Origin: Rhizobium grahamii
GTDB lineage: Bacteria; Pseudomonadota; Alphaproteobacteria; Rhizobiales; Rhizobiaceae
Reading direction: 5' to 3'
Assembly: GCF_009498215.1 (NCBI RefSeq)
Contig: NZ_CP043499.1
Coordinates: forward strand, 1,810,001 to 1,874,000
DNA: 64,000 nucleotides
Under the pieces are notes generated by a model, which was not told the DNA's origin, did no database searches, and saw only the letters and a program-made list of their open reading frames with translations. Made by a program: the position numbers and the translations under genes. Of this stretch, positions 8,723 to 17,976 are shown piece by piece (position 1 is the stretch's first letter; every line of letters starts with the position of its first letter).

Positions 8723-11700
8723 GTGTCTCGTTTCTTCATTGACCGGCCCATCTTTGCATGGGTGATCGCAATCTGCGTCATGCTTGGCGGATTGCTGTCC
8801 ATAACCACACTGTCGATCTCGCAGTACCCGCAGATCGCGCCAACCACCGTCAGAATCTCCGCCAACTATCCCGGAGCTGATGCCGAGACCGTCGAAAACT
8901 CGGTGACCAAGGTCATCGAGCAGGGCATGACGGGTATCGATAACCTCGACTATATGACCTCGACATCCCAGTCGACGGGCGCTGCATCGATCTCGCTCAC
9001 GTTCACCAACAAGGCTGATGCGGACGTCGCTCAGATGCAGGTGCAGAACAAGCTGCAGCTTGTCGAGGCGCAGCTGCCGCAGAGCGTTCAGAACACCGGC
9101 CTGACGGTTACGAAATCGACTTCGAACTTCCTGATGGTTATCGGCTTCGTGTCGACGGACGGAAAACTGAACTCGACCGACCTTGCCGACTACGTCAACA
9201 GCACTCTTAATGATACGCTCAAGCGTGTTCCGGGCGTCGGCGATACACAGCTCTTCGGATCGGGCTACGCCATGCGTATCTGGGTCGATCCCGACAAGCT
9301 CGCCAAGTATTCGCTGATGGTCAGCAATGTGACGGCGGCCATTGAGGCACAGAATACGCAGGTCGCCGCCGGTCAGCTTGGTGCGCTACCGCAACGCAAG
9401 GGCCAGCAGCTGAACGCCACCGTCACGGCCAAGAGCCGGCTGCAGACGCCCGAGCAGTTCGAAAACATCATCCTGAAGAGCAACGCCGACGGCTCGCTCG
9501 TGCGGCTGAACGACGTCGCGACCGTCGAGCTTGGCGCGGAAAGCTACTCGAGCTCGAGCACTTACAATGGAAAACCCTCGGCTGGCCTTGCCATCATGCT
9601 GGCTTCGGGTGCCAACGCGATCGATACGGCGGAATCCGTCCGTTCGACGATCGAGACTTTGAAGCAGACGCTGCCCGCCAACGTCGAGGTCGTCTATCCC
9701 TACGACACCACGCCCTTCGTCAAGCTGTCGATCGAAGAGGTCGTCAGAACGCTGCTGGAGGCGATTGCGCTCGTCTTCATCGTCATGTTCGTCTTTCTGC
9801 AGAACTTCCGGGCGACGCTCATTCCGACGCTTGCCGTTCCTGTGGTTCTGCTCGGAACCTTCGGTATCCTTTCCTTCTTCGGATACTCCATCAACACGCT
9901 GACCATGTTCGGTATGGTGCTGGCGATCGGTCTTCTCGTCGACGACGCGATTGTTGTTGTCGAAAACGTCGAACGCGTGATGGAAGAAGAGGATCTCTCG
10001 CCCAAGCAGGCGACGATAAAGTCGATGGGCGAGATCACCGGCGCGCTGATCGGTATTGCGACCGTGTTGTCCGCCGTGTTCGTGCCGATGGCCTTCTTTT
10101 CGGGATCTGTCGGCGTCATCTACCGCCAGTTCTCCGTGACGATCGTATCGGCGATGCTGCTATCGGTTCTGGTCGCGTTGATCCTGACGCCGGCCCTCTG
10201 CGCCACCATCCTCAAGCGCCCCAATCATGGAGCGAAAAAGAAGGGTGTCTTCGGCATCTTCAACCGGGCTTTTGAGCGTGGCACCAGCGGATATCAGCGC
10301 GGCGTCGGCGGCATATTGCGGCGACGTGCCCTGTTCCTCGTTGTCTTCGTGCTGATCGCTGTTGGTGTTGGCTTCATGTTCAACCGCCTCGCAAGTTCGT
10401 TCCTCCCGGACGAGGACCAGGGTATCCTGATCACCAGCGTGCAGTTGCCCGTTGGAGCAACGGCCGATCGTACGGCCAAGGTGCTGCAGCAGGTCACCGA
10501 TCACTATCTCAATGACGAGAAGGATTACGTCACCGGCGTGATGGGCGTTGTCGGGTTCGGTTTCGGCGGTCAGGGGCAGAACGTCGGCATCGCCTTCGTG
10601 AAGCTCAAGGACTTCGAGGAGCGCAAGACGCCTCAGTCGAAGGCGCAGGCGATTGCCGGTCGAGCCATGAAGGCATTTCAGGGGATCAAGGACGCGAACG
10701 TTTTTGCCCTGTCGCCCCCCGCCATCCCAGGCTTCGGCAACAACAGCGGCTTTGACTTCTATCTGAAGGATACGAACGGTGCCGGTCACCAGAAGCTGAT
10801 CGAGGCGCGCAACCAACTGCTGGCTGCTGCTGGAAAGAGCAGCAAGCTCGTCGGCACGCGTCCGAATGGCCAGGAGGATACGCCGCAGTATTCCGTGGAT
10901 ATAGATGAAGAGCGCGCCAGTGCACTCAACCTCGACCTGTCGGACATCGACACCACCTTGTCGACGGCATGGGGCGGAAACTACGTCAATGATTTCATCG
11001 ATCGCGGACGTGTGAAGAAGGTCTATGTTCAGGCCGACAAGGATTTCCGCATGCAGCCGGAAGACTTCGATCGCTGGTATGTGAAGAACTCCGACGGCAA
11101 CATGGTTCCGTTCTCGTCTTTCGCGAGCGGCCACTGGAAGTTCGGATCTCCTCGCCTGGAGCGCTACAACGGCTCGTCTGCTGTCGAAATCCAGGGTTCC
11201 GCGGCAACCGGAGTCTCTTCTGGGGATGCAATGAACGAGATCGATGCGCTCGTGAGCCAGCTTCCGCAAGGGTTCACGCACGAGTGGACGGGCCTGTCGG
11301 CGCAGGAACGCCTCTCAGGCAGCCAGGCGACGCAACTCTACGCGATCTCGATTCTTGTGGTCTTTCTGGCGCTGGCCGCCCTCTACGAGAGCTGGTCGAT
11401 CCCGTTCGCGGTCATGCTTTCGGTTCCGATCGGGGTCTTCGGGGCTCTGCTTGCGGCGCTACTCTTCGGCCAGACCAATGACGTCTATTTCAAGGTTGGT
11501 CTGCTCACGACGATCGGCCTGGCGGCGAAGAATGCGATCCTGATCGTCGAATTCGCCATCGAGCAGCAGAAGCAGGGCAAGGATCTCGTGGCGGCGACGC
11601 TCGAGGCGTCGCGGCAGCGTCTGCGTCCAATCCTGATGACGTCCCTTGCCTTCATTCTCGGTGTCCTGCCGCTGGCGATTGCGAATGGTGCCGGCTCCGG

Positions 11701-11884
11701 AAGCCAGAACTCGATCGGCATCGGCGTCATGGGCGGCATGATCGCGGCAACGGTACTTGGGATCTTCCTCATTCCGCTGCTCTTCGTCGCGGTTCGCGGC
11801 ATCTTCAAGGGCAAATCGCCCCAAGAGGAGCACCACGCGGGTGACGCGTCTGCGCAGGATAATGGGCACGCTGATCGGGCATAA
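8723..11884 (+). CDS. RND multidrug efflux permease (AcrB/MexB-like, HAE1)
   Basis: Inner-membrane proton-driven pump of 1053 residues, full length for HAE1 transporters. The N-terminus MSRFFIDRPIFAWVIAI is characteristic. The proton-relay Asp pair lies in GLLVDDAIVVVENVERVM (TM4), and the TM10-12 half carries TTIGLAAKNAILIVEFAIEQ and the RLRPILMTSLAFILGVLPLA segment. The GTG start at 8723 has GAGG at 8713-8716. It probably exports toxic organics or drugs as a trimer with the upstream adaptor. No outer-membrane TolC-like gene follows, so the pump must use one encoded elsewhere. Confidence 0.95.
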   Translation: MSRFFIDRPIFAWVIAICVMLGGLLSITTLSISQYPQIAPTTVRISANYPGADAETVENSVTKVIEQGMTGIDNLDYMTSTSQSTGAASISLTFTNKADADVAQMQVQNKLQLVEAQLPQSVQNTGLTVTKSTSNFLMVIGFVSTDGKLNSTDLADYVNSTLNDTLKRVPGVGDTQLFGSGYAMRIWVDPDKLAKYSLMVSNVTAAIEAQNTQVAAGQLGALPQRKGQQLNATVTAKSRLQTPEQFENIILKSNADGSLVRLNDVATVELGAESYSSSSTYNGKPSAGLAIMLASGANAIDTAESVRSTIETLKQTLPANVEVVYPYDTTPFVKLSIEEVVRTLLEAIALVFIVMFVFLQNFRATLIPTLAVPVVLLGTFGILSFFGYSINTLTMFGMVLAIGLLVDDAIVVVENVERVMEEEDLSPKQATIKSMGEITGALIGIATVLSAVFVPMAFFSGSVGVIYRQFSVTIVSAMLLSVLVALILTPALCATILKRPNHGAKKKGVFGIFNRAFERGTSGYQRGVGGILRRRALFLVVFVLIAVGVGFMFNRLASSFLPDEDQGILITSVQLPVGATADRTAKVLQQVTDHYLNDEKDYVTGVMGVVGFGFGGQGQNVGIAFVKLKDFEERKTPQSKAQAIAGRAMKAFQGIKDANVFALSPPAIPGFGNNSGFDFYLKDTNGAGHQKLIEARNQLLAAAGKSSKLVGTRPNGQEDTPQYSVDIDEERASALNLDLSDIDTTLSTAWGGNYVNDFIDRGRVKKVYVQADKDFRMQPEDFDRWYVKNSDGNMVPFSSFASGHWKFGSPRLERYNGSSAVEIQGSAATGVSSGDAMNEIDALVSQLPQGFTHEWTGLSAQERLSGSQATQLYAISILVVFLALAALYESWSIPFAVMLSVPIGVFGALLAALLFGQTNDVYFKVGLLTTIGLAAKNAILIVEFAIEQQKQGKDLVAATLEASRQRLRPILMTSLAFILGVLPLAIANGAGSGSQNSIGIGVMGGMIAATVLGIFLIPLLFVAVRGIFKGKSPQEEHHAGDASAQDNGHADRA

Positions 11885-11895
11885 GGGAAAAGGCA

Positions 11896-11954
11896 GTCAC
11901 GCGGGAAGCGGAGAGGTGAGCTCTCGAACAAATCGGGGTGGTTTCCCGCGTGAC
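11896..11954. other. Long nested inverted repeat after the RND operon
   Basis: GTCACGCGGGAA at 11896-11907 and TTCCCGCGTGAC at 11943-11954 are perfect 12-bp arms, 35 nt apart. The interval contains a nested GAGAG/CTCTC stem (11911-11915 with 11921-11925). The structure begins 11 nt after the pump stop codon and is a plausible terminator or mRNA 3'-end structure, although no T-tract follows. Confidence 0.5.
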
Positions 11955-12123
11955 CATCACCACATTATCGCGACGCTTTGGAAAATTGAAGTACCGAATA
12001 GTACGTAATATGGATGAGGCAGCGCGACAAACGCGGGGGCTTTCGGGCTGCCGTCGTCGGACTGGTCATCGCGGCGTTTCTGGTTTAGGCAAAAGCCTAC
12101 CCCGCAATGAGCTCGCAACTCCA

Positions 12124-12675
12124 ATGGACGCCGACGAAACAGAACCAGCGCCAACGGCGCGCATGCTTCAATGGGCTCGAAACTCGACGATCTATCGTGT
12201 GCAACGAAAGATGATGTCGGAACATGAGCTGAGGCAGGCTATCCTTCGCAAGGCGCGAGAGAAGTTCGAAGATATTTCGGCCGCGCAATTGCAGCGTCTC
12301 GGAGAGGAGGCTGTCGCATGCGGCTATCGCCTCAACGCGCTTGATGACGTCAATTATGCCGAATTGAAGGTCCGCTCCGCTGTTCGAAGCGGCAAATCCA
12401 AGAAGGCGATCTCGCAGAAGCTGGCCATCAAGGGCGTGGATCGCGAAATCGTCGGGAACGCGCTTGAGGAAGCCGACGATTTTCTGGCCGCATTGAATTT
12501 CGCTCGTAAGCGTGGCTTCGGTCCTTATCGCCGGCTTGATGCCGATGACGCTCGGCGGAACAAGGAACTTTCCGCGTTTGCCAGAGGAGGGTTCAGCCTC
12601 TCCATCGGCCGCAGAATATTCGAAATGACCCGCGACGAGGCGGAAGAGCTTCTTCTGCAAAGCCAGTCGCTCTGA
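12124..12675 (+). CDS. recX: Regulatory protein RecX
   Basis: Modulator of RecA recombinase filaments, about 183 residues. The family's three-helix repeats are visible: RMMSEHELRQAILRKAREKF, then a segment with AELKVRSAVRSGKSKKAISQ and LAIKGVDREIVGNALEEADD, and the C-terminal KELSAFARGGFSLSIGRRIF. These match the rhizobial RecX pattern closely, including the MLQWARNS segment after a short acidic leader. I chose ATG 12124; ATG 12163 is an alternative, and the ribosome-binding site is weak for both. recA is not adjacent. It lies alone between the RND operon and the paa operon. Confidence 0.85.
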   Translation: MDADETEPAPTARMLQWARNSTIYRVQRKMMSEHELRQAILRKAREKFEDISAAQLQRLGEEAVACGYRLNALDDVNYAELKVRSAVRSGKSKKAISQKLAIKGVDREIVGNALEEADDFLAALNFARKRGFGPYRRLDADDARRNKELSAFARGGFSLSIGRRIFEMTRDEAEELLLQSQSL

Positions 12676-12811
12676 CTTCCAGTATAATCACCCCACGGAC
12701 AAAGCCGCGCTGAACCTAGGCCGGAGTTTCCGCGCGACCGGGCGATCGCGTTGCCTGGAGCACTGTATCTGCCCGTACGATCTAATGTCACAAATTTTGA
12801 AGAAAATTGGA

Positions 12812-12855
12812 TTGTCTTGTGATGTAATGAGTGCTAAATAAGTGACCGATCGGTC
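12812..12855 (+). promoter_or_regulatory. paaJABCDE promoter with TetR (PaaR-like) operator
   Basis: A perfect 12-bp palindrome GACCGATCGGTC lies at 12844-12855, followed by GGT that partly repeats the half-site. It is just downstream of a weak -35 (TTGTCT, 12812-12817), a 17-nt spacer and a -10-like TAAATA (12835-12840), a position where a bound repressor would block initiation. A second near-identical palindrome occurs at 24776-24787 in the other paa promoter region. The obvious candidate regulator is the TetR protein encoded at 21434-22030. Confidence 0.65.
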
Positions 12856-12908
12856 GGTTAATCCATTTTGGGTTTGATTGGCGTTGCGGGAGCAGGAGGA
12901 ATTCGCGC

Positions 12909-14114
12909 ATGTCGGAAGCATTCATCTGTGATGCCGTTCGTACACCCATCGGCCGCTACGGCGGCGCGCTGGCGACGGTCCGCGCAGACGATCTCGCCGC
13001 CCTTCCGCTGGCAACTCTGATGGAGCGCAATCCTCAGGTCGACTGGAGCAAGGTCGACGATCTGATCTATGGCTGCGCCAATCAGGCGGGCGAGGACAAC
13101 CGCAATGTCGGCCGCATGGCCGTGCTCCTGTCCGGCATGCCGATCGCGGTCCCTGCGACCACGGTCAACCGCCTATGCGGCTCCGGCATGGACGCCGTCG
13201 GCATGGCCGCAAGAGCGATCCGCGCCGGCGACTGCGATTTGGTGATCGCCGGCGGCGTTGAAAGCATGAGCCGCGCACCATTCGTCATGCCGAAAGCAGA
13301 CAGTGCCTTTTCCCGTGCCAACGCCATCTATGACACCACGATCGGTTGGCGCTTTATCAATCCCAAGATGAAGGCCGAATTCGGCGTCGATTCAATGCCG
13401 CAGACGGCCGACAACGTCGCCGCTGATTTTGGCGTCAGCCGCGCCGACCAGGATGCCTTCGCAGCCCGCAGCCAAGCTCGCTGGGCAGCCGCGCAGGAAG
13501 CCGGCCTCTTCGCGGACGAACTCGTCGCCGTGAGGGTTGCGCAGAAAAAAGGCGATCCTGTTGTCGTCGATCGCGACGAGCACCCACGCCCGGGTACGAC
13601 AGTCGAGCAGCTTTCAAGATTGAAGGGCGTCAACGGCCCCGATCTCAGTGTCACGGCCGGTAATGCATCTGGCGTCAACGATGGAGCCGCCGCTCTCGTC
13701 GTTGCAAGCGAATCCGCCGCAAGAGCGCAGGGCCTGGCGCCGAAGGCGCGCATCGTCGCGATGGCGGCAGCTGGCGTCGAACCTCGCATCATGGGTATCG
13801 GCCCGGCACCCGCCGCGCGACGCGTGCTGGAGCGCGCCGGTCTTTCAATCGGGCAGATGGATGTGATCGAACTCAACGAGGCATTTGCAGCTCAGGCGCT
13901 CGCCGTGCTGCGCGATCTGGACCTCCCCGATGATGCGCCCCATGTCAATCCGAATGGCGGCGCCATCGCGATGGGCCACCCGCTCGGCATGAGTGGCGCC
14001 CGCCTGATCACGACGGCAACCTACCAATTGCATCGCCAGGGCGGCCGTTACGCGCTTTGCACAATGTGCATCGGCGTCGGCCAGGGCATTGCAATCATTC
14101 TTGAGCGCGTCTGA
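12909..14114 (+). CDS. paaJ: 3-oxoadipyl-CoA thiolase (also acts on dehydrosuberyl-CoA)
   Basis: Thiolase of 401 residues for the last steps of phenylacetate breakdown, releasing acetyl-CoA and succinyl-CoA. The acylation Cys is in NRLCGSGMDAVG (about residue 90), followed by GGVESMSRAPFVM, NEAFAAQALAV, the His in NPNGGAIAMGHPLGMSG and the C-terminal catalytic Cys in CTMCIGVGQG. AGGAGG lies about 10 nt before the ATG. It heads the plus-strand paa operon behind the palindromic operator. PcaF of the beta-ketoadipate pathway is nearly indistinguishable by sequence; context favours PaaJ. Confidence 0.9.
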   Translation: MSEAFICDAVRTPIGRYGGALATVRADDLAALPLATLMERNPQVDWSKVDDLIYGCANQAGEDNRNVGRMAVLLSGMPIAVPATTVNRLCGSGMDAVGMAARAIRAGDCDLVIAGGVESMSRAPFVMPKADSAFSRANAIYDTTIGWRFINPKMKAEFGVDSMPQTADNVAADFGVSRADQDAFAARSQARWAAAQEAGLFADELVAVRVAQKKGDPVVVDRDEHPRPGTTVEQLSRLKGVNGPDLSVTAGNASGVNDGAAALVVASESAARAQGLAPKARIVAMAAAGVEPRIMGIGPAPAARRVLERAGLSIGQMDVIELNEAFAAQALAVLRDLDLPDDAPHVNPNGGAIAMGHPLGMSGARLITTATYQLHRQGGRYALCTMCIGVGQGIAIILERV

Positions 14115-14140
14115 CGCGCGACGGCAAAGGAGACGAAACC

Positions 14141-15145
14141 ATGTATGCACAGATGGTCAAGACCGACAGCGCCCGCGTCAAGACGCTCGACGAGATGGAT
14201 CCGGTGGAACGTGCCTTCCAGGAGCGCGTCGATGCCGGGCAGAAGATCGAGCCGAAGGAATGGATGCCGGAAGGCTACCGCAAAACCTTGATGCGCCAGA
14301 TCAGCCAGCACGCGCATTCCGAAATCGTCGGCCAGCTGCCTGAGGGCAATTGGATCACCCGCGCGCCGACGCTCGAGCGCAAGGCCATCCTGCTTGCCAA
14401 GGTCCAGGACGAAGCTGGGCATGGCCTCTATCTCTACTGCGCCGCCGAGACACTCGGCATCAGCCGTGACGAAATGTACGAGCAGCTGCACAGCGGCAAG
14501 GCGAAGTATTCCTCGATTTTCAACTATCCGACGCTGAGCTGGGCCGACATCGGCGCTGTTGGCTGGCTGGTGGATGGTGCCGCGATCATGAACCAGGTGC
14601 CGCTGCAGCGCTGTTCGTACGGGCCCTACGCCCGCGCCATGGTCCGCATCTGCAAGGAAGAGAGCTTCCATCAGCGTCAGGGCTTCGACATCCTGATGAA
14701 GATGGTCAAGGGCACGCCGGCTCAGAAGGAAATGGTCCAGGACGCTTTGAACCGCTGGTGGTGGCCGTCGCTGATGATGTTCGGTCCCTCCGACGATGCG
14801 TCGGTTCATTCCGCTCAATCCATGTCCTGGAAGATCAAGCAGAACTCGAATGACGAACTGCGCCAGAAGTTCGTGGACCAGACGGTGCCGCAGGCACAAT
14901 ACCTTGGCCTCACGGTTCCCGACCCGGATCTGAAATGGAACGAGGAAAAGGGTGGCTACGATTTCGGCGAACCTGACTGGACGGAGTTCTTCGCGGTCAT
15001 CGCCGGTAACGGCCCCTGCAATGCCGAACGCCTCGGCGCCAGGCAGAAGGCATGGAACGACGGCGCCTGGTTCCGTGATGGTCTCGTTGCCCACGCCGAA
15101 AAGATGAAATCGCGTCGCGCTGCTGCGCGGATCGCAGCCGAGTAA
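14141..15145 (+). CDS. paaA: Phenylacetyl-CoA 1,2-epoxidase subunit PaaA (catalytic)
   Basis: Ferritin-like diiron oxygenase subunit of 334 residues that epoxidises the ring of phenylacetyl-CoA within the PaaABCE complex. Candidate metal ligands are E61 (HAHSEIVGQ), E91 and H94 (QDEAGHGLYLY), D136 (FNYPTLSWAD) and E174/H177 (KEESFHQRQG). AAGGAG lies upstream of the ATG at 14141. It is followed by paaB after a 98-nt gap with a short G+C hairpin. Length and motifs are complete. Confidence 0.96.
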   Translation: MYAQMVKTDSARVKTLDEMDPVERAFQERVDAGQKIEPKEWMPEGYRKTLMRQISQHAHSEIVGQLPEGNWITRAPTLERKAILLAKVQDEAGHGLYLYCAAETLGISRDEMYEQLHSGKAKYSSIFNYPTLSWADIGAVGWLVDGAAIMNQVPLQRCSYGPYARAMVRICKEESFHQRQGFDILMKMVKGTPAQKEMVQDALNRWWWPSLMMFGPSDDASVHSAQSMSWKIKQNSNDELRQKFVDQTVPQAQYLGLTVPDPDLKWNEEKGGYDFGEPDWTEFFAVIAGNGPCNAERLGARQKAWNDGAWFRDGLVAHAEKMKSRRAAARIAAE

Positions 15146-15243
15146 GCCGGGCGCCTCGGCGCTCGCTCCAAGCAGTCGCACTCTTAACAATATGCGATTT
15201 CCGGGCCAGGGCCCGTGAGAAGCGCAAGACGGGAGAAATATCC

Positions 15244-15528
15244 ATGTCCAGCGAATGGCCTCTTTGGGAAGTCTTCATCCGCGGTCAGCACGGCCTCAAT
15301 CACCGGCATGTCGGCAGCCTGCACGCGCCTGATGCCGAAATGGCCGTGAACAACGCCCGCGACGTCTACACTCGCCGGAACGAAGGCGTCAGCATCTGGG
15401 TAGTGCGCTCAAGCGACATCACCGCTAGCGCGCCTTCGGACAAGGGGCCCCTCTTCGATCCTTCGAATTCGAAAGTCTATCGCCATCCGACGTTCTTCGA
15501 CGTTCCAGATGAAGTGGGGCATATGTGA
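15244..15528 (+). CDS. paaB: Phenylacetyl-CoA epoxidase subunit PaaB
   Basis: Small subunit of 94 residues that bridges PaaAC heterodimers in the epoxidase. Family features are the N-terminal WPLWEVFIRGQHGLNHRHVG, the NARDVYTRRNEGVSIWVVRS core and a C-terminal region ending in YRHPTFFDVPDEVGHM. GGGAG lies before the ATG. The stop overlaps the paaC start by 1 nt (TGATG). Confidence 0.96.
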   Translation: MSSEWPLWEVFIRGQHGLNHRHVGSLHAPDAEMAVNNARDVYTRRNEGVSIWVVRSSDITASAPSDKGPLFDPSNSKVYRHPTFFDVPDEVGHM

Positions 15529-16307
15529 TGAGTGCCTCCTCCAACACCGCTGTCAGCCAGACAGCACTTTTCGAGTTTCTGGCCCGCATGGGCGACAATA
15601 CGCTCATCCTTGGGCATCGCGTTTCTGAATGGTGCGGGCATTCGCCGGCTCTTGAAGAAGACATTGCGCTTTCCAACACCGCGCTCGATCTGATTGGTCA
15701 GACACAGCTTTGGCTCGCCCTCGCCGGCGAAGTCGAAGGACGGGGCCGCAGCGCCGACAATCTTGCCTACCTGCGCGACGCCCGCGAGTTCCGCAACGTT
15801 CTGCTGGTCGAGCGTCCAAACGGCGATTTTGGCAAGACGCTGATGCGTCAATTTCTGTTCGATGCCTGGCACTTCCTGACGCTGAAGGCGCTTTGCGGCT
15901 CGACCGACAAGCGCATTGCTGAAATTGCCGAGAAGGCGTCGAAGGAAGTTGCCTATCACCTCGACCGCAGCCGCGATCTGATCATCCGCCTTGGCGACGG
16001 CACCGCCGAAAGCCATCGGCGCATGCAGGAGGCGCTGGACGATCTCTGGGCCTATACCGGCGAACTCTTCATCGGCGATGCATCCGACACGGAGCTTTCC
16101 GTAGCTGGCATTGCACCGGAGCCGGAGAGCCTGAAGGCCGCCTGGGATGAACTGGTTGGCGAGACGCTCTTAGAGGCAACCCTCCAAAAGCCAGCCGATG
16201 GTTTCATGCACAAGGGCGGCAAGCGGGGTCTCCATACTGAACATATGGGCTTCATCCTGGCCGAGCTGCAATTCCTGCAGCGCGCCTATCCGGGCGCAAC
16301 CTGGTAA
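15528..16307 (+). CDS. paaC: Phenylacetyl-CoA epoxidase subunit PaaC
   Basis: Structural ferritin-like partner of PaaA, 259 residues. Recognised by LARMGDNTLILGHRVSEWCG, LANTALDLIGQ-type spacing (SNTALDLIGQTQLW), EVAYHLDRSRDLIIRLGDGT and the C-terminal HTEHMGFILAELQFLQRAYP. As in other PaaC proteins, the metal-binding ExxH motifs of PaaA are not preserved. It begins at ATG 15528, overlapping the paaB stop. It is needed for binding CoA substrate and for complex integrity. Confidence 0.96.
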   Translation: MSASSNTAVSQTALFEFLARMGDNTLILGHRVSEWCGHSPALEEDIALSNTALDLIGQTQLWLALAGEVEGRGRSADNLAYLRDAREFRNVLLVERPNGDFGKTLMRQFLFDAWHFLTLKALCGSTDKRIAEIAEKASKEVAYHLDRSRDLIIRLGDGTAESHRRMQEALDDLWAYTGELFIGDASDTELSVAGIAPEPESLKAAWDELVGETLLEATLQKPADGFMHKGGKRGLHTEHMGFILAELQFLQRAYPGATW

Positions 16308-16322
16308 CGGAAGGAGACGGTC

Positions 16323-16847
16323 ATGATGGCCGTAACTTTGCCTTCGACAACAGACGTCTGGCAGTGGCTTGCCGAGGTTCCGGATCCGGAGATTCCGGTC
16401 ATCTCTCTTGTTGACCTTGGCATCATCCGCGACGTCGCCTTCGATGACGACACGCTGGTTGTGACGGTAACGCCGACCTATTCCGGCTGTCCGGCAACCG
16501 CGATCATCAATCTCGATATCGAGCAGGCGTTGCATGAAAAAGGCGTCGAAAAGCTGCGGCTGGAACGTCGGCTGTCGCCAGCCTGGACCACTGACTGGAT
16601 CAGTTCCGAAGGTCGCGAAAAGCTCAAGGCCTACGGTATTGCGCCGCCTGTCGATGGCACCGCGATAGACGGCCTCCTGCGCCAGCGCGTCGATCGGCTC
16701 TCCGGCCGTTCCAACCCGACGATCGCCTGTCCGCGATGCGGATCGACCAACACCGAAAAGATCAGCCAGTTCGGCTCGACGCCCTGCAAGGCGAGCTATC
16801 GCTGCACCGACTGTCTGGAACCATTCGACTATTTCAAGTGCATCTGA
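16323..16847 (+). CDS. paaD: PaaD, MIP18/SufT-type iron-sulfur maturation factor
   Basis: Protein of 174 residues with an N-terminal MIP18/DUF59 domain (VPDPEIPVISLVDLGIIRDV; PTYSGCPATAIINLDIEQAL) and a C-terminal four-Cys zinc-ribbon-like tail (CPRCGSTNTEKIS and CTDCLEPFDYFKCI). It is thought to help assemble the metal centres of the epoxidase, probably those of PaaE. AAGGAG at 16311-16316 supports the ATG at 16323; ATG 16326 is adjacent. Confidence 0.95.
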   Translation: MMAVTLPSTTDVWQWLAEVPDPEIPVISLVDLGIIRDVAFDDDTLVVTVTPTYSGCPATAIINLDIEQALHEKGVEKLRLERRLSPAWTTDWISSEGREKLKAYGIAPPVDGTAIDGLLRQRVDRLSGRSNPTIACPRCGSTNTEKISQFGSTPCKASYRCTDCLEPFDYFKCI

Positions 16848-16872
16848 CGCTTTGCCCAGTGAGGTCCGCAAT

Positions 16873-17949
16873 ATGGCACGTTTCCATTCCCTTCAGGTTA
16901 CCGACGTCAAGCGCGAGACGCGCGATGCGGTGGTTGTCACGCTCGCTCCGCTGGCCGAGGACCGCAATGCGTTCGATTTTACGCAGGGTCAGTATCTGAC
17001 GTTCCGCCGCAAGTTCGATGGCGAAGAACTGCGCCGCTCATACTCGATCTGTGCCGGGCGTGACGAAGGTGTGTTGCGGGTCGGAATCAAGCGGGTCGAC
17101 GGCGGCTGCTTCTCGACCTGGGCCAACGAAGAGCTGCGGATTGGCGATACGCTGGAGGCAATGCCGCCCATGGGCGCGTTCTTCACGGCGATTGAGCCCG
17201 AGATCTCCAAGAGCTACCTCGGTTTTGCCGCCGGCAGCGGCATTACGCCGGTGCTGTCAATTATCAAGACCACGCTTTCGCGTGAGCCCCATTCTCGCTT
17301 CACGCTCGTCTACGCAAACCGGCAGATCAGCTCGATCATGTTCCGCGAAGAGCTGGACGATCTGAAGAACACCTATCTCGGCCGCCTGTCCATTCTGCAT
17401 GTACTGGAAAGCGAAGCCCAGGATATCGATCTTTTCACAGGCCGGATCGACGCCGGCAAGTGCGCGGCACTGTTCAAGCACTGGATCGACCTGAAATCCG
17501 TCGACACCGCCTTCATCTGCGGTCCGGAACCGATGATGCTGACAATCGCGGCCGCTCTTCGCGACCACGGGATGCGCGAGGAGCAGATCAAGTTCGAGCT
17601 CTTCGCCTCGTCGCAGCCGGGCCGGGCCCGCCGGAAGACGGAAAGCTCGGCCTCCGCGGATCGCGGCGCGGCCTGCGAGGCGACGGTTACTCTCGATGGC
17701 GCAACCCGCGTCTTCAAGATGCCGAAGCAGGGCCAGACGCTGCTGGAAGCGGCTATCGAGAACAACATGGACGCACCCTACGCCTGCAAGGCGGGTGTCT
17801 GTTCCACGTGCCGGGCCAAGGTGATCGAAGGTGAGACCGAGATGGAGGTCAACCATGCGCTCGAGGACTACGAAGTGCGTCAGGGCTACGTGCTGACCTG
17901 TCAGTGTTATCCGCTGAGCGACCGCGTCGTGGTGAGCTACGACCAGTAA
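16873..17949 (+). CDS. paaE: Phenylacetyl-CoA epoxidase reductase subunit PaaE
   Basis: NADPH-ferredoxin-type reductase of 358 residues that supplies electrons to PaaA. Order: FAD-binding barrel (RRSYSICAG), NAD(P)-binding domain (LGFAAGSGITPVLSIIKTTL), then a C-terminal plant-type [2Fe-2S] ferredoxin domain with four Cys in YACKAGVCSTCRAKV and VLTCQCY. GAGG at 16861-16864 supports ATG 16873 rather than the ATG at 16852. It is followed 27 nt later by an extra ferritin-like gene not found in the textbook E. coli operon. Confidence 0.95.
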   Translation: MARFHSLQVTDVKRETRDAVVVTLAPLAEDRNAFDFTQGQYLTFRRKFDGEELRRSYSICAGRDEGVLRVGIKRVDGGCFSTWANEELRIGDTLEAMPPMGAFFTAIEPEISKSYLGFAAGSGITPVLSIIKTTLSREPHSRFTLVYANRQISSIMFREELDDLKNTYLGRLSILHVLESEAQDIDLFTGRIDAGKCAALFKHWIDLKSVDTAFICGPEPMMLTIAAALRDHGMREEQIKFELFASSQPGRARRKTESSASADRGAACEATVTLDGATRVFKMPKQGQTLLEAAIENNMDAPYACKAGVCSTCRAKVIEGETEMEVNHALEDYEVRQGYVLTCQCYPLSDRVVVSYDQ

Positions 17950-17976
17950 GGCGCGAAAGCGCGGGAGGAACTGCCA

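Noticed and set aside
10160..11281. 373-codon antisense frame in the RND pump gene
   Set aside because: Shadow of the pump gene; no family features.
12014..12088. 24-codon frame giving a hydrophobic peptide (RAAVVGLVIAAFLV) before recX
   Set aside because: No ribosome-binding site, very short, and next to a small TAGGC/GCCTA hairpin; it could be a leader or a relic but cannot be supported.
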